Below are positions 26,707-35,493 of a stretch of DNA of 64,000 nt, piece by piece. The translations under genes and the position numbers were made by a program. The stretch comes from VBOC01 sp964512655 (GTDB lineage Bacteria; Bacteroidota; Ignavibacteria; UBA10030; SZUA-254), in contig CAZEJT010000005.1 of NCBI GenBank assembly GCA_964512655.1, positions 124,001 to 188,000 on the forward strand, written 5' to 3'. Below the pieces are notes generated by a model that worked only from the letters and a program-made list of their open reading frames with translations, searched no databases and had not been told where the DNA came from. Position 1 is the first letter of the stretch, and each line of letters begins with the position of its first letter.

Positions 26707-27867
26707 ATGAAGGCAATATCAGTCATTCCAGGTAAAGCAAACTCGATCCACCTCCGGGATATCCCAAAACCCAATGTCAGCGAAATAGCGGGCGGGCGCG
26801 GAGTCCTTGTCAAAGTCCTGCGAGTGGGCGTCGACGGGACCGACAAGGAGATCAATATGGCGGAATACGGGCAGGCGCCGCCCGGATTCGACTATCTCGT
26901 CATCGGGCACGAGTCGTTCGGGATCGTCGAGGAAGTGGGAGAAAACGTCACCGAGCTCAGGAATGGGGATTTCGTCGTTGCGACCGTACGCCGCCCCGGC
27001 AAGTCGATATATGACCAGATCGGCACGTATGACATGACAACCGAAGATACCTACTACGAGCGCGGCATCAACCTCCGGCACGGATTCCTGGCGGAGTACT
27101 ATGTCGACTCTCCGGAATATATCGTGAAGATCCCTTCGGGTCTGAAAGGCATCGGCGTTCTGATGGAACCGATGAGCGTCGCTCAAAAGGGGATCATCCA
27201 GGCGTATGAGATTCAGCGGCGGCTGCGGGTTTGGCGGCCGCGCAAGGCCGCGGTGATGGGCTCGGGAACGCTTGGCCTCCTCGCAACGATGGCCCTTCGC
27301 TTACGGGGGCTGGAAGTAACAACGTTTGGCCGGAACATTTCTCCGTATCTGAACGCCTCGCTCGTCGAAGAGCTCGGCGCGAGATACATCTCAACCGCTC
27401 AGACGTCGATTGCCGAGGCAGCCTCAGAACACGGACCCTTCGACATTATATTCGAGGGCACCGGCAGCTCTGCGGTTGTATTCGAATCAGCAAACATCCT
27501 GGGAAAGAACGGTGTGCTCATCCTCTCGAGCATTACCGGCGGCGGCAAGAAGCTCGAGATCCCCGCCGATAAGATCAATCTTGATTTCGTACTCGGAAAC
27601 AAGGTCATGTTCGGAACTGTGAATGCCAACCGGGAATACTTCGAATCCGGCGCAAAGGACCTGTCACAGTCCGAATTGCAGTTCCCGGGCTGGCTCGGTA
27701 AGCTCCTCACACACCCTGTCATGGGTTTGGAAAACTACGAAGAGATGATCAAGACGCTTACGATGGGTCAGGGAGCGATCAAGGTCTATATGGAGGTTGC
27801 ACCCCTTCCATCGTCAACCAACGGGGAACGAGCGGTGGCCCGGGAAGTTGTGATGCCGGTGTCTTAA
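26707..27867 (+). CDS. Glucose 1-dehydrogenase-like zinc alcohol dehydrogenase family protein
   Basis: A 386-residue medium-chain dehydrogenase close to archaeal-type glucose dehydrogenases, which oxidise glucose to gluconolactone with NAD(P). Blocks seen are GVDGTDKEINMAEYG (41-55), VIGHESFGIVEEVG (65-78), LMEPMSVAQKGI and the nucleotide motif GSGTLGLLATMALRLRG. The catalytic zinc ligands are expected at residues 43, 68 and 69. Residue 43 is Asp, not the usual Cys, the same replacement known in haloarchaeal glucose dehydrogenase. The gene starts 12 bases after the GH63 stop, with AAGGGA before the ATG. This fits glucose released by the flanking hydrolases being oxidised here. Confidence 0.88.
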   Translation: MKAISVIPGKANSIHLRDIPKPNVSEIAGGRGVLVKVLRVGVDGTDKEINMAEYGQAPPGFDYLVIGHESFGIVEEVGENVTELRNGDFVVATVRRPGKSIYDQIGTYDMTTEDTYYERGINLRHGFLAEYYVDSPEYIVKIPSGLKGIGVLMEPMSVAQKGIIQAYEIQRRLRVWRPRKAAVMGSGTLGLLATMALRLRGLEVTTFGRNISPYLNASLVEELGARYISTAQTSIAEAASEHGPFDIIFEGTGSSAVVFESANILGKNGVLILSSITGGGKKLEIPADKINLDFVLGNKVMFGTVNANREYFESGAKDLSQSELQFPGWLGKLLTHPVMGLENYEEMIKTLTMGQGAIKVYMEVAPLPSSTNGERAVAREVVMPVS

Positions 27868-27931
27868 TCCGTGCGAATCCCCTTGAAACCGGAGAAAGAT
27901 CCCGCCCTACTCAATACTTGAGGAGGAACCA

Positions 27932-30250
27932 ATGACGAACAATATAAAGGAAGGCTCCACCTCGCCGGACGATTCTGTGTTGGACCAAGCGTCGGCGAAC
28001 CAGACCCCTGGGATCCATCCTGAAATGGCTGATGGTCGATCAGAAATCCCGGGGGAAACCGAACCTAGCCCTGTTGATCCCCAGGACGTCGACCGCGGAG
28101 TAGCCGACTCCGGGCCTGTGGGTCCTCGAGGAGTCAATGTCGAAGCACCCATTCCGGGACCAATTCCTCCCGGAGAGGTAGCTCCTGGAGCTGCAGTCTT
28201 AGGAGCGAAGATTCCGAAATCCGCAAGGACCTTTCAGATAGCCCCGGGTCCAAAGGGCAATAGACTCCCGGGGAGTATCTCATTTGGCCGGGAGATCTGC
28301 GGTGATCTCTCCCAATCCGAATCCAGGGAGTGGCTCGTCACGAACGGTATCGGAGGCTACGCTTCGGGTACGATCGCCGGCCTGTTGACGCGCCGCTATC
28401 ATGGGATCCTCGTCGCGGCCCTCAAGCCGCCTCTTGGCCGCACGCTTCTCGTCGCGAAGCTCGATGACTATGCCTCCTACGACGGATCCGAGTATCCACT
28501 CTCGACGAATCGATGGACTGACGGATCGGTAACGGATGAAGGATATAAGAACATCGAGCAGTTCACTCTCGAAGGGACCACTCCTGTCTGGACCTACGCT
28601 TGCGGGGATGCCCTCCTGGAAAAGAGAATATTCATGCGTCGCGGTGAGAACACCACGTACGTCTTGTACACTCTCCGCCGGGCATCCGGGCCGCTTGACC
28701 TGAGAATAGAGTCGTTTGTGAACTACCGCGATTACCACGGCGGCACAAGTCACGGCGACTGGCGCATGCAGATCGAGCTGGTTAATCTCGGACTGCGTAT
28801 CTCTCCGTTCGATGGCGCGATTCCATTCTATCTTCTTTCCGAACGAGGCGACATCCGCCAGGATCACACTTGGTATGAACGGTACGATCTGGCTCTCGAG
28901 AGATACCGCGGCCTTTCAGCGGGGGAGGATCACCTGCATTGCGCAACAATCACCACAACGCTTCAACCCGGAGAGTCATTCACCGTTGTCGCCACCACGG
29001 AAAAAGACACCGACCTCCGGGGTGAGTCTGAATATCTTATCCGAAGGGACTACGAGGAATCCCTCATCCCGAAGTCCGGAAACGGAAACGAGAGCGCCGC
29101 GGCGCCGTCGTGGATCAATCAGCTCTCGCTTTCCGCCGATCAGTTCATCGTGGATCGGCCTTCAGAGCACGATCCCCGCGGAAAATCGATCATCGCCGGA
29201 TATCATTGGTTCGGCGATTGGGGAAGAGATACGATGATCAGTCTTCCGGGCCTCACACTCGAGACTGGGAGGCCCGAGATAGCACGTTCGATCCTGCGGA
29301 CATTCGCCCAATACGTCGACAAGGGTATGTTGCCCAACCGGTTCCCCGACGCGGGAGAGAAACCCGAGTACAACACCGTCGATGCAACGTTATGGTACCT
29401 GGAGGCGCTCCGGTCGTATCATGATGTCACCGGAGACGACACGTTGCTGGTAGAGCTTTACCCCATCCTTGAAGAGATCATCGATTGGCACGAGCAAGGG
29501 ACGCGCTACGGCATCCATGTCGATCCTGCCGACGGACTCCTCTATGCGGGAGAAGAAGGCGTACAGTTGACCTGGATGGATGCCAAGATCGGCGACTGGG
29601 TCGTGACCCCGAGAATCGGCAAACCGATAGAAGTAAACGGACTCTGGTATAATGCGCTCGTTGCAATGCAGTGGTTTGCGGAATCTCTGGGGAAACCGTA
29701 TAAGCGGTATGAGCTCCTCGCGTTGAGGGCGGCGGCGGGATTTATGAAGTTCTGGAGCGAAGAGGACGGATATTGTTTCGATGTGATCGACGGCCCGAAT
29801 GGGAGGGATGCTTCGCTTCGCCCCAACCAGATTATCGCCGCATCGCTACCGGCAACACCCCTGCTCGAATCACAGCGGCGGCAGATCGTGGATGTGTGCG
29901 CGAGATCGCTCCTCACATCGTTCGGTCTGCGGAGTCTTGCGAAGGACAACCCGTCCTACGTCGGCCACTATGGCGGCGACCAATATCTGCGCGACAGCGC
30001 TTACCACCAGGGAACAGTGTGGGGTTGGCTCCTGGGGCCTTTTGCCATCGCCCACTATTCCGTGTACAGAGACAAGGAAGCGGCACGATCGTTCCTCCTC
30101 CCGATGGAACATCATCTCAAGGCGCACGGACTGGGAACGATGAGCGAGATCTTCGACGGGGACGCCCCCTTCCAGCCGCGTGGGTGCATCGCCCAGGCGT
30201 GGACGGTAGCGGAAACGCTGAGAGCGTGGAATTATATCAACGGAGCATAA
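27932..30250 (+). CDS. Amylo-alpha-1,6-glucosidase (glycogen debranching enzyme type)
   Basis: A 772-residue protein. Residues 1-about 95 are a proline/glycine/acid-rich tail without recognisable fold. The rest matches bacterial/archaeal debranching enzymes: an N-terminal part with REWLVTNGIGGYASGTIAG, RRYHGILVAAL and RTLLVAKLDDY, and a catalytic six-hairpin domain with GYHWFGDWGRDTMISLPGL, GMLPNRFPD, YNTVDATLWYLEAL and YHQGTVWGWLLGPFA. It is expected to remove alpha-1,6 branches from glycogen-like glucan in the cytoplasm. GAGGAACC precedes the ATG. The disordered N-terminal extension is not part of the enzyme family and is odd. It is the last gene of the plus-strand run. Confidence 0.93.
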   Translation: MTNNIKEGSTSPDDSVLDQASANQTPGIHPEMADGRSEIPGETEPSPVDPQDVDRGVADSGPVGPRGVNVEAPIPGPIPPGEVAPGAAVLGAKIPKSARTFQIAPGPKGNRLPGSISFGREICGDLSQSESREWLVTNGIGGYASGTIAGLLTRRYHGILVAALKPPLGRTLLVAKLDDYASYDGSEYPLSTNRWTDGSVTDEGYKNIEQFTLEGTTPVWTYACGDALLEKRIFMRRGENTTYVLYTLRRASGPLDLRIESFVNYRDYHGGTSHGDWRMQIELVNLGLRISPFDGAIPFYLLSERGDIRQDHTWYERYDLALERYRGLSAGEDHLHCATITTTLQPGESFTVVATTEKDTDLRGESEYLIRRDYEESLIPKSGNGNESAAAPSWINQLSLSADQFIVDRPSEHDPRGKSIIAGYHWFGDWGRDTMISLPGLTLETGRPEIARSILRTFAQYVDKGMLPNRFPDAGEKPEYNTVDATLWYLEALRSYHDVTGDDTLLVELYPILEEIIDWHEQGTRYGIHVDPADGLLYAGEEGVQLTWMDAKIGDWVVTPRIGKPIEVNGLWYNALVAMQWFAESLGKPYKRYELLALRAAAGFMKFWSEEDGYCFDVIDGPNGRDASLRPNQIIAASLPATPLLESQRRQIVDVCARSLLTSFGLRSLAKDNPSYVGHYGGDQYLRDSAYHQGTVWGWLLGPFAIAHYSVYRDKEAARSFLLPMEHHLKAHGLGTMSEIFDGDAPFQPRGCIAQAWTVAETLRAWNYINGA

Positions 30251-30265
30251 CCCGGAGGCGCCCCG

Positions 30266-30982
30266 CTAGAGCTCTTCACTCAACTTGTATCCTATCCCCC
30301 TGAGGGTCAGGATGTATCTGGGGTTCTCCGCGTCGTCCTCGATCTTTGCGCGGAGCCGGTTAATGTGAGTGTTGATCGTGTGGTCGTAGCCGGCATAATC
30401 GTATCCCCACACCTGTTCCAGCAATTGCTCACGGGTATAGCATTTCCCTGGATGTGAGATAAAGAGCTTCAGAAGCTCGAACTCCTTCGCCGTCAATTCC
30501 ACCGGCTTTCCTCCCTTCATGACTTTATACTTTTCCAGGTCGATCACCAGGTTTCCGAGCTTCATCGGCGCGGCAGAGCCCTGCCGGGATGGCCCCTTGT
30601 CGCTCTTTTCGATTCGCCGGACGATTGCCTTCACGCGTGCGATCAGCTCGCGGATGCTGAAGGGTTTCGTCAGGTAATCGTCGGCGCCCAGCTCAAGGCC
30701 GAGCACCTTGTCGAGTTCTTCCGACCGCGAGGTGAGCATCAGAATGGCGCTCTCCACCTTGTCTTCCCGCATAGACTTGCAGATTTCCATTCCGTCGGTT
30801 CCCGGAAGATTAACGTCGAGGATGACCAGATCGAACTTTCCGCTGAGAGCTTTCTTCAGGCCCTGGTCTCCGTCTGCGACCCACTCACAGGCATACCCCT
30901 GGTCGCACAGCTGAAGCCTGACGACCTCCGCGATATCCTTGTTATCCTCGACGATAAGTATTTTTCTGGGGCTCGCCTTCAT
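30266..30982 (-). CDS. OmpR/PhoB-family response regulator
   Basis: A 238-residue regulator with a receiver domain (acidic pocket E12-D13, phospho-acceptor D56 in LVILDVNLPGTDG, K in DYLTKPFS) and a C-terminal winged-helix DNA-binding domain (LTAKEFELLKLFISHPG, YTREQLLEQVWGYD, THINRLRAKIE). Its ATG overlaps the stop codon of the hybrid kinase gene (30979-30982), so the two are translated together and form a two-component pair. Its 3' end meets the debranching enzyme gene head-on with only 15 bases between. Targets are unknown; the adjacent sugar-oxidation run is a natural guess. Confidence 0.95.
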   Translation of the reverse strand: MKASPRKILIVEDNKDIAEVVRLQLCDQGYACEWVADGDQGLKKALSGKFDLVILDVNLPGTDGMEICKSMREDKVESAILMLTSRSEELDKVLGLELGADDYLTKPFSIRELIARVKAIVRRIEKSDKGPSRQGSAAPMKLGNLVIDLEKYKVMKGGKPVELTAKEFELLKLFISHPGKCYTREQLLEQVWGYDYAGYDHTINTHINRLRAKIEDDAENPRYILTLRGIGYKLSEEL

Positions 30983-33633
30983 ACGGTCTGCGATTTCCGC
31001 CCGAGCTCTTCTTTGATCGCGGCGAGAAGCTTTTCTGTCGTGTACGGTTTCGGCAAAATACGCGTGACCCCGATCTCTGCCGCCTCCGCAGCTTTGCCGG
31101 CGGTCATCAATCCGCTTGTTGCGATGATTCTCACATCCGGATTCATCTTTTGAAGCGCGCGGATAGCGAGAGGTCCGTCCATGTAGGGCATCATCATGTC
31201 CATCAATACGACTTTCACTTTTTTCCTGTGGCTTGCATATGCCGCAAGGGCCTCCGTGCCGTCTCTTGCGGTCACTACCTTGTATCCATTCGCTTCGAGC
31301 GTCGCTTTCGTGATCGAGAGGATGGCGCTCTCGTCATCCACCACCAGAACGAGCTCGCCCTTCCCCTTCATCGATACGCGCCTCTGTTCCTGGATCCAGG
31401 ACCTGTCGCCTCCGAGCGCCGGCAGATAGATGCTGAAGGTTGTTCCGCGTCCCGGCTCGCTGTACACTCCCAGGAATCCGCCGTGGCTTCTCACAATAGA
31501 GAGGGCTGTGGAAAGTCCGAGGCCGGTTCCTTTGCCCGGTTCCTTCGTCGTAAAAAACGGCTCAAATATTTTGTCCATCACCTCGGGCTTCATCCCTGCG
31601 CCGGTATCGGACATCTTGATGAGAACGTGGGGGCCCGGCTTTGCCTCGATATGCATCCGGGCAAACTGATCGTCGAGGCGGATGTTCTCCGCATGGAATG
31701 AGATAGTTCCGCCCGCCGGCATCGCATCCCGGGCGTTCAGGCACAGGTTCAGGAGTACCTGATGCAGCTGTGTTGGATCTCCCGAGACGGTCCACACATC
31801 GGAAGGAATTGATGATTTTGCTTTGATGGCCTTCGGAAACGTCTCGCGAACGATCTTTTCAACTTCCTTCACCAAGTGGCCGATCTTGAGCGGGGACCGC
31901 TCGACCTCGACGCCGCGGGCAAACGTCAACACCTGGTGGACGATATCGGCCCCCCGTTTCGCGTTCTGCTCGATCATTTTGATGAGGGGCTTCCGCAGTT
32001 TGGGATCCTTGCTCCCGCGGAGCGTCTCCGCGGCAAGCGTAATCGGCGTGAGCACGTTGTTGAGGTCGTGGGCCACCCCGCTTGCGAGAGTTCCGATGCT
32101 CTCGAGGCGCTGTGCGCGGTAAAACTGCGCCTGGAGAGTCGTTTGTTCGGTGATGTCGGAGTTAATCGCCAGAACCGATTTCGGTTTTCCATCCCGGTCC
32201 CGGACAAGCGTCCAGCGGCTCTCAACCGTAACTTCTTTGCCCGACCTGGTGCGCTGTTTGAGATTCCCTCTCCACTCACCCTTCTCATTGATGCTCTGAA
32301 ACGCCTCGGCTACGATCGCGGGCCCCTCCCGGAACAATAAGTTCAGAACTTCCTTACCCACCGCCTCTTCGGCGGACCATCCGTAGAGCTCCTCCGCTCC
32401 CTTGTTCCAGTAGCGGATAACGTTTCCCATATCAGTCAAGATAATGGCATCGTGCGCCTTGTCAAGGAGAGTTGCCTGCTCCATGATGACTTCCTCCGAC
32501 TGCTTCCGATGCAATTCCATCGCAGCCCGTGCCGCGAAAATGCCGATGATAGACCTCGCCCGCTTCTCATTGACGAGCGGTTTATCGTCGACGACGTACA
32601 TGTGCCCGATGGTCTTCCCGGAAGGTTCGAACAGAGGCACGCCCAGATAGCAGACGGCGCCGATCTTTGGGAGAAACGTATTTTCGGGGAACGAAGCCTG
32701 GACGTTTTCGGGATAGAAGCACATTTTCCGGTCGTTCAACACCACCTCACAGGGGGTGTGCGCGATCTCATATACGAACGACTGCTCCAGATGGTCGTCT
32801 GCCCAGCGCGCCAGGACCCTCGCCCGCTTCATTTCCTCGTCGATGCACTCCGCGACGGTGGCGAACCGGACATCAAGAGCGTGCGCGAGGTGCCGGACGA
32901 GCGCCGGAAAGAACTCGTCCGAGGTTACGGCGGCGGTGCCGGAGACCAGATTCTGGAGGGCCTCCTCTGCCTGTTTTCTCTGAAGTTCCATCGCCGCGCG
33001 CGCCGCGAAAATGCTGATGATCGATTTCGCGTGTTCGGGATCGGCGAGAGGCTTGACATCGATGACGAAGAGATGTCCGAGCGTCTTTCCGTCGCTGTCA
33101 AAGAGGGGGCACCCCAGGTAGCACTGGGCCCCGATCTCAACGAGCGCGGTTTCTTTGGGGAAGAGTTCCTGGACATGGTCGGGGTAATAACAGAGCTTCC
33201 CCTGATTGAGCACCGCTTCGCATGTTGTATCTTTCGTGTCGTATTCAAAATTCTCGTCCCATGTGTCTCCCACCCACCAGGCAAGGGATCGCACACGCTC
33301 GGCTCTTCGATTCACACACTCAGACACAAGCGCATATCGGACTCCAAGGGAGAGGGCGAGGTGGCGGACGAGGGCGGGGAAGAATTCCTCGCCGGTTACG
33401 GTGGCAGTCCCCGCAACAAGTTCCTTAAGGGCCTCATCGGTGCGCTCTCGGACTTTGATGTCCTGTTGAAGCTGCTCAATTCTCCTCTCGAGCTCAATGG
33501 TCCTTGCTTCAAGAAGACGGTACTCCTCTCCTGACCGCCCCGGGAATTCCTGGGATGCCCGTGGACGTTCGGCGGCTTGCGCTTTTCTATCGCTCGTGTT
33601 CGGTTCCACTGAAAGCGGAATCTTTTCCTTCAA
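30979..33633 (-). CDS. Hybrid sensor histidine kinase (GAF-GAF-PAS-HisKA-HATPase-REC)
   Basis: An 884-residue soluble hybrid kinase without membrane helices. A coiled coil (about 38-70) leads into two GAF-like domains (about 65-215 and 230-378). These are clear duplicates of each other (GAxCYLGxPLF, GKTxGHxxVxDxKPL, FAARAAMELxRKQ). A PAS domain follows (about 385-500), then HisKA with H522 in SGVAHDLNNVL, a HATPase (GTGLGLSTALSIVRSHGG), and a C-terminal receiver (759-884) with D812 in VVLMDMMMPYMDG. Phosphate could flow to this receiver or to the OmpR-type protein encoded by the overlapping next gene. The duplicated GAF pair suggests binding of a small ligand or redox/light cofactor. Confidence 0.95.
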   Translation of the reverse strand: MKEKIPLSVEPNTSDRKAQAAERPRASQEFPGRSGEEYRLLEARTIELERRIEQLQQDIKVRERTDEALKELVAGTATVTGEEFFPALVRHLALSLGVRYALVSECVNRRAERVRSLAWWVGDTWDENFEYDTKDTTCEAVLNQGKLCYYPDHVQELFPKETALVEIGAQCYLGCPLFDSDGKTLGHLFVIDVKPLADPEHAKSIISIFAARAAMELQRKQAEEALQNLVSGTAAVTSDEFFPALVRHLAHALDVRFATVAECIDEEMKRARVLARWADDHLEQSFVYEIAHTPCEVVLNDRKMCFYPENVQASFPENTFLPKIGAVCYLGVPLFEPSGKTIGHMYVVDDKPLVNEKRARSIIGIFAARAAMELHRKQSEEVIMEQATLLDKAHDAIILTDMGNVIRYWNKGAEELYGWSAEEAVGKEVLNLLFREGPAIVAEAFQSINEKGEWRGNLKQRTRSGKEVTVESRWTLVRDRDGKPKSVLAINSDITEQTTLQAQFYRAQRLESIGTLASGVAHDLNNVLTPITLAAETLRGSKDPKLRKPLIKMIEQNAKRGADIVHQVLTFARGVEVERSPLKIGHLVKEVEKIVRETFPKAIKAKSSIPSDVWTVSGDPTQLHQVLLNLCLNARDAMPAGGTISFHAENIRLDDQFARMHIEAKPGPHVLIKMSDTGAGMKPEVMDKIFEPFFTTKEPGKGTGLGLSTALSIVRSHGGFLGVYSEPGRGTTFSIYLPALGGDRSWIQEQRRVSMKGKGELVLVVDDESAILSITKATLEANGYKVVTARDGTEALAAYASHRKKVKVVLMDMMMPYMDGPLAIRALQKMNPDVRIIATSGLMTAGKAAEAAEIGVTRILPKPYTTEKLLAAIKEELGRKSQTV

Positions 33634-33786
33634 AGCCTTTTGATAAGCCGAATTCGATGAGGGGGTGATGCTGTGAGCAATGCAATCTAAAGAAGTGGGT
33701 CTGAATTACCAAATAAGGCGTCCAGGAATTAGTTTCCCGTCACGCACCTTGCCACAATATCGAGCCCGAGATCCTACTTCCCTGCT

Positions 33787-34800
33787 CTACCCTCTGAGCG
33801 ACCAGAGCGTGGTGAAGAAGAGGATCATCCGGTAAACCTTCAGAATGTATATGACTGCCAGGGCTGAGATGACTCCTTTTACGAGCGCCGGGACCAGTGG
33901 CTCATCGTACACTCGCCGGCCGCCACTCCCGAAATACCATGTAGAGACAAGGAACGCCGCCGACGACGATGCGAATTCAATAGCCTGCCAACCTATCGGG
34001 ATCTGCGAGCCCGAAGAAAGGTTTATCACGAGCTCCGTGAGTACAAGGAGCACGGTCGTAATGATCAGCCAGAACGCGAAGAAATGGAGCGAGAACACCA
34101 GATGCTCAACGTAGTACTTTCTTGCTCTCCTATACACCAGCGCGAGTACGATGGCCAGCATCGGCACCATGAGGATTACCATCGACTTGGCATGAGTGAC
34201 GGAGATTTGATCGAACTTCTGCTCGAACTCGGTCAGGCCCATGTTGGTCTTAGCCATCGCTCCTTCGACGAACCGGCGGGCTAATGGGCTGTAGAATTCA
34301 TCGTTGAGATGCGTGGCGAGAGACGTCGTGAGGTTATTCCAGCCGATTAACGGCTGAAGGAGAAAATAGAGCACGTTGACGAGGAGGAATAGCTGCAGCG
34401 GACCGATGTGAAACTTCCTTCTTCCAACAAGGTATTCGAAAGTCAGGGAACCGGGCTTTGTGAGCAGAAGCCGAACGCTCCTAAAGAAATTGGCGTCCAC
34501 ATGCGTGAACGCTTCGATGGCATGCTTTACAAAATGCTTGAGCGAATAGTCGTGCTCCTCGAGCCGCTTCTCGCCACAGTTCCAGCAGTATGTGCCGGCC
34601 AACGGTTTTCCACACGTAACGCATTCTGCCGAACGGTCTGGAGCCAGGACGGGCACCTCCGGAGCGGACGAGTTTGTCGCCCGGGGGACCGGGGACGCCG
34701 CGGAGATTGATGGTGTCGCCACGGGTCTTCGCGATCCACGAATCGGCATAGCAGGGGTTGAGTCCATCAGATCGTGCAACGAGGATGCAGAATGATCCAT
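33787..34800 (-). CDS. DUF3667-type zinc-ribbon membrane protein
   Basis: A protein of about 337 residues. After a disordered N-terminus comes a four-cysteine zinc ribbon (CVTCGKPLAGTYCWNCGEKR), the signature TKPGSLTFEYLVGRRKFHIG, then several membrane helices (PLQLFLLVNVLYFLL, VILMVPMLAIVLALVY, FWLIITTVLLVLTELVI). This is the DUF3667 layout, common in Bacteroidota and of unknown function. The ATG at 34800 lies 4 bases after the stop of the acetyltransferase gene. An in-frame ATG at 34851 would overlap that gene; neither has a clear ribosome site. Confidence 0.85.
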   Translation of the reverse strand: MDHSASSLHDLMDSTPAMPIRGSRRPVATPSISAASPVPRATNSSAPEVPVLAPDRSAECVTCGKPLAGTYCWNCGEKRLEEHDYSLKHFVKHAIEAFTHVDANFFRSVRLLLTKPGSLTFEYLVGRRKFHIGPLQLFLLVNVLYFLLQPLIGWNNLTTSLATHLNDEFYSPLARRFVEGAMAKTNMGLTEFEQKFDQISVTHAKSMVILMVPMLAIVLALVYRRARKYYVEHLVFSLHFFAFWLIITTVLLVLTELVINLSSGSQIPIGWQAIEFASSSAAFLVSTWYFGSGGRRVYDEPLVPALVKGVISALAVIYILKVYRMILFFTTLWSLRG

Positions 34801-34804
34801 GAGT

Positions 34805-35377
34805 TCAAAGCGTACGGAGAACCCGGCACGGAGTCCCGGCAGCCACAACATTTGAAGGGATATTCTTCGTCACCACGCTCCCCGCTCCGATCGTTGTATT
34901 GTTGCCGATTGTTATTCCGGGACAGAGAATGGTCCCTCCGCCAATCCACACGTTGCTTCCGATCTCTATGGGAGCGGCAAGCTCAAGACCCTTGCGCCGT
35001 TCCACAGGCTCGATCGGGTGATAAGCGGTGTATATTTGTACCGAAGGACCTATGAGTGTTCCCTCGCCAATTCTTACCTCGTTGCAATCCAGGATTATGC
35101 AATTGAAGTTCAGATAGGCGCCGGGTCCCAGCGAGATGTTAAACCCGTAATCGCAGTAGAATGGCGGCTCTATCCAAACGCGTTCGCCCACCTTGCCGAA
35201 CAGCTCGCGAAGGATCGGCTCTCTTATCTCTCGTGACTGACCGAAGCTCTCGTTCAGGCGCTTTAGGAGTATTCGGGCCCGGAGCTGGGCTGCGGCCAGT
35301 TCCGGGTCGTTCGCATCGTACAGCTCCCCCCTCAACATCTTTAACTTTTCAGTTTCGTTGACGCGCTTCTCTGGCAT
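34805..35377 (-). CDS. Sugar O-acetyltransferase (maltose/galactoside acetyltransferase-like)
   Basis: A protein of about 190 residues with the N-terminal maltose-acetyltransferase motif (KLKMLRGELYDANDPELAA) and a left-handed beta-helix of hexapeptide repeats (IRIGEGT-like, VWIGGGTILCPGITIGNNTTIGAGSVVTKNIP), the trimeric acetyl-CoA-dependent fold. The catalytic His is expected in YTAYHPI. The start at 35377 matches the family N-terminus; the frame is open to 35464, but the extra 29 residues look unrelated. It would acetylate a sugar or sugar-like acceptor in the cytoplasm. It follows the SMP-30-like gene by 116 bases and nearly touches the DUF3667 gene. Confidence 0.92.
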   Translation of the reverse strand: MPEKRVNETEKLKMLRGELYDANDPELAAAQLRARILLKRLNESFGQSREIREPILRELFGKVGERVWIEPPFYCDYGFNISLGPGAYLNFNCIILDCNEVRIGEGTLIGPSVQIYTAYHPIEPVERRKGLELAAPIEIGSNVWIGGGTILCPGITIGNNTTIGAGSVVTKNIPSNVVAAGTPCRVLRTL

Positions 35378-35493
35378 GCGTGATCGAGATTGATCTGCGA
35401 CAATCCCCTCTCCATTTTGACCGGCGATCTGCGATGGCCTGCTATGCATTAGCACGAGTTCCATCGAACTATGGCACTTGCGATGCCGGGCAC

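Noticed and set aside
32452..33534. A long plus-strand open frame of 360 codons
   Set aside because: It is fully antisense to conserved GAF and PAS domains of the hybrid kinase and has no recognisable family.
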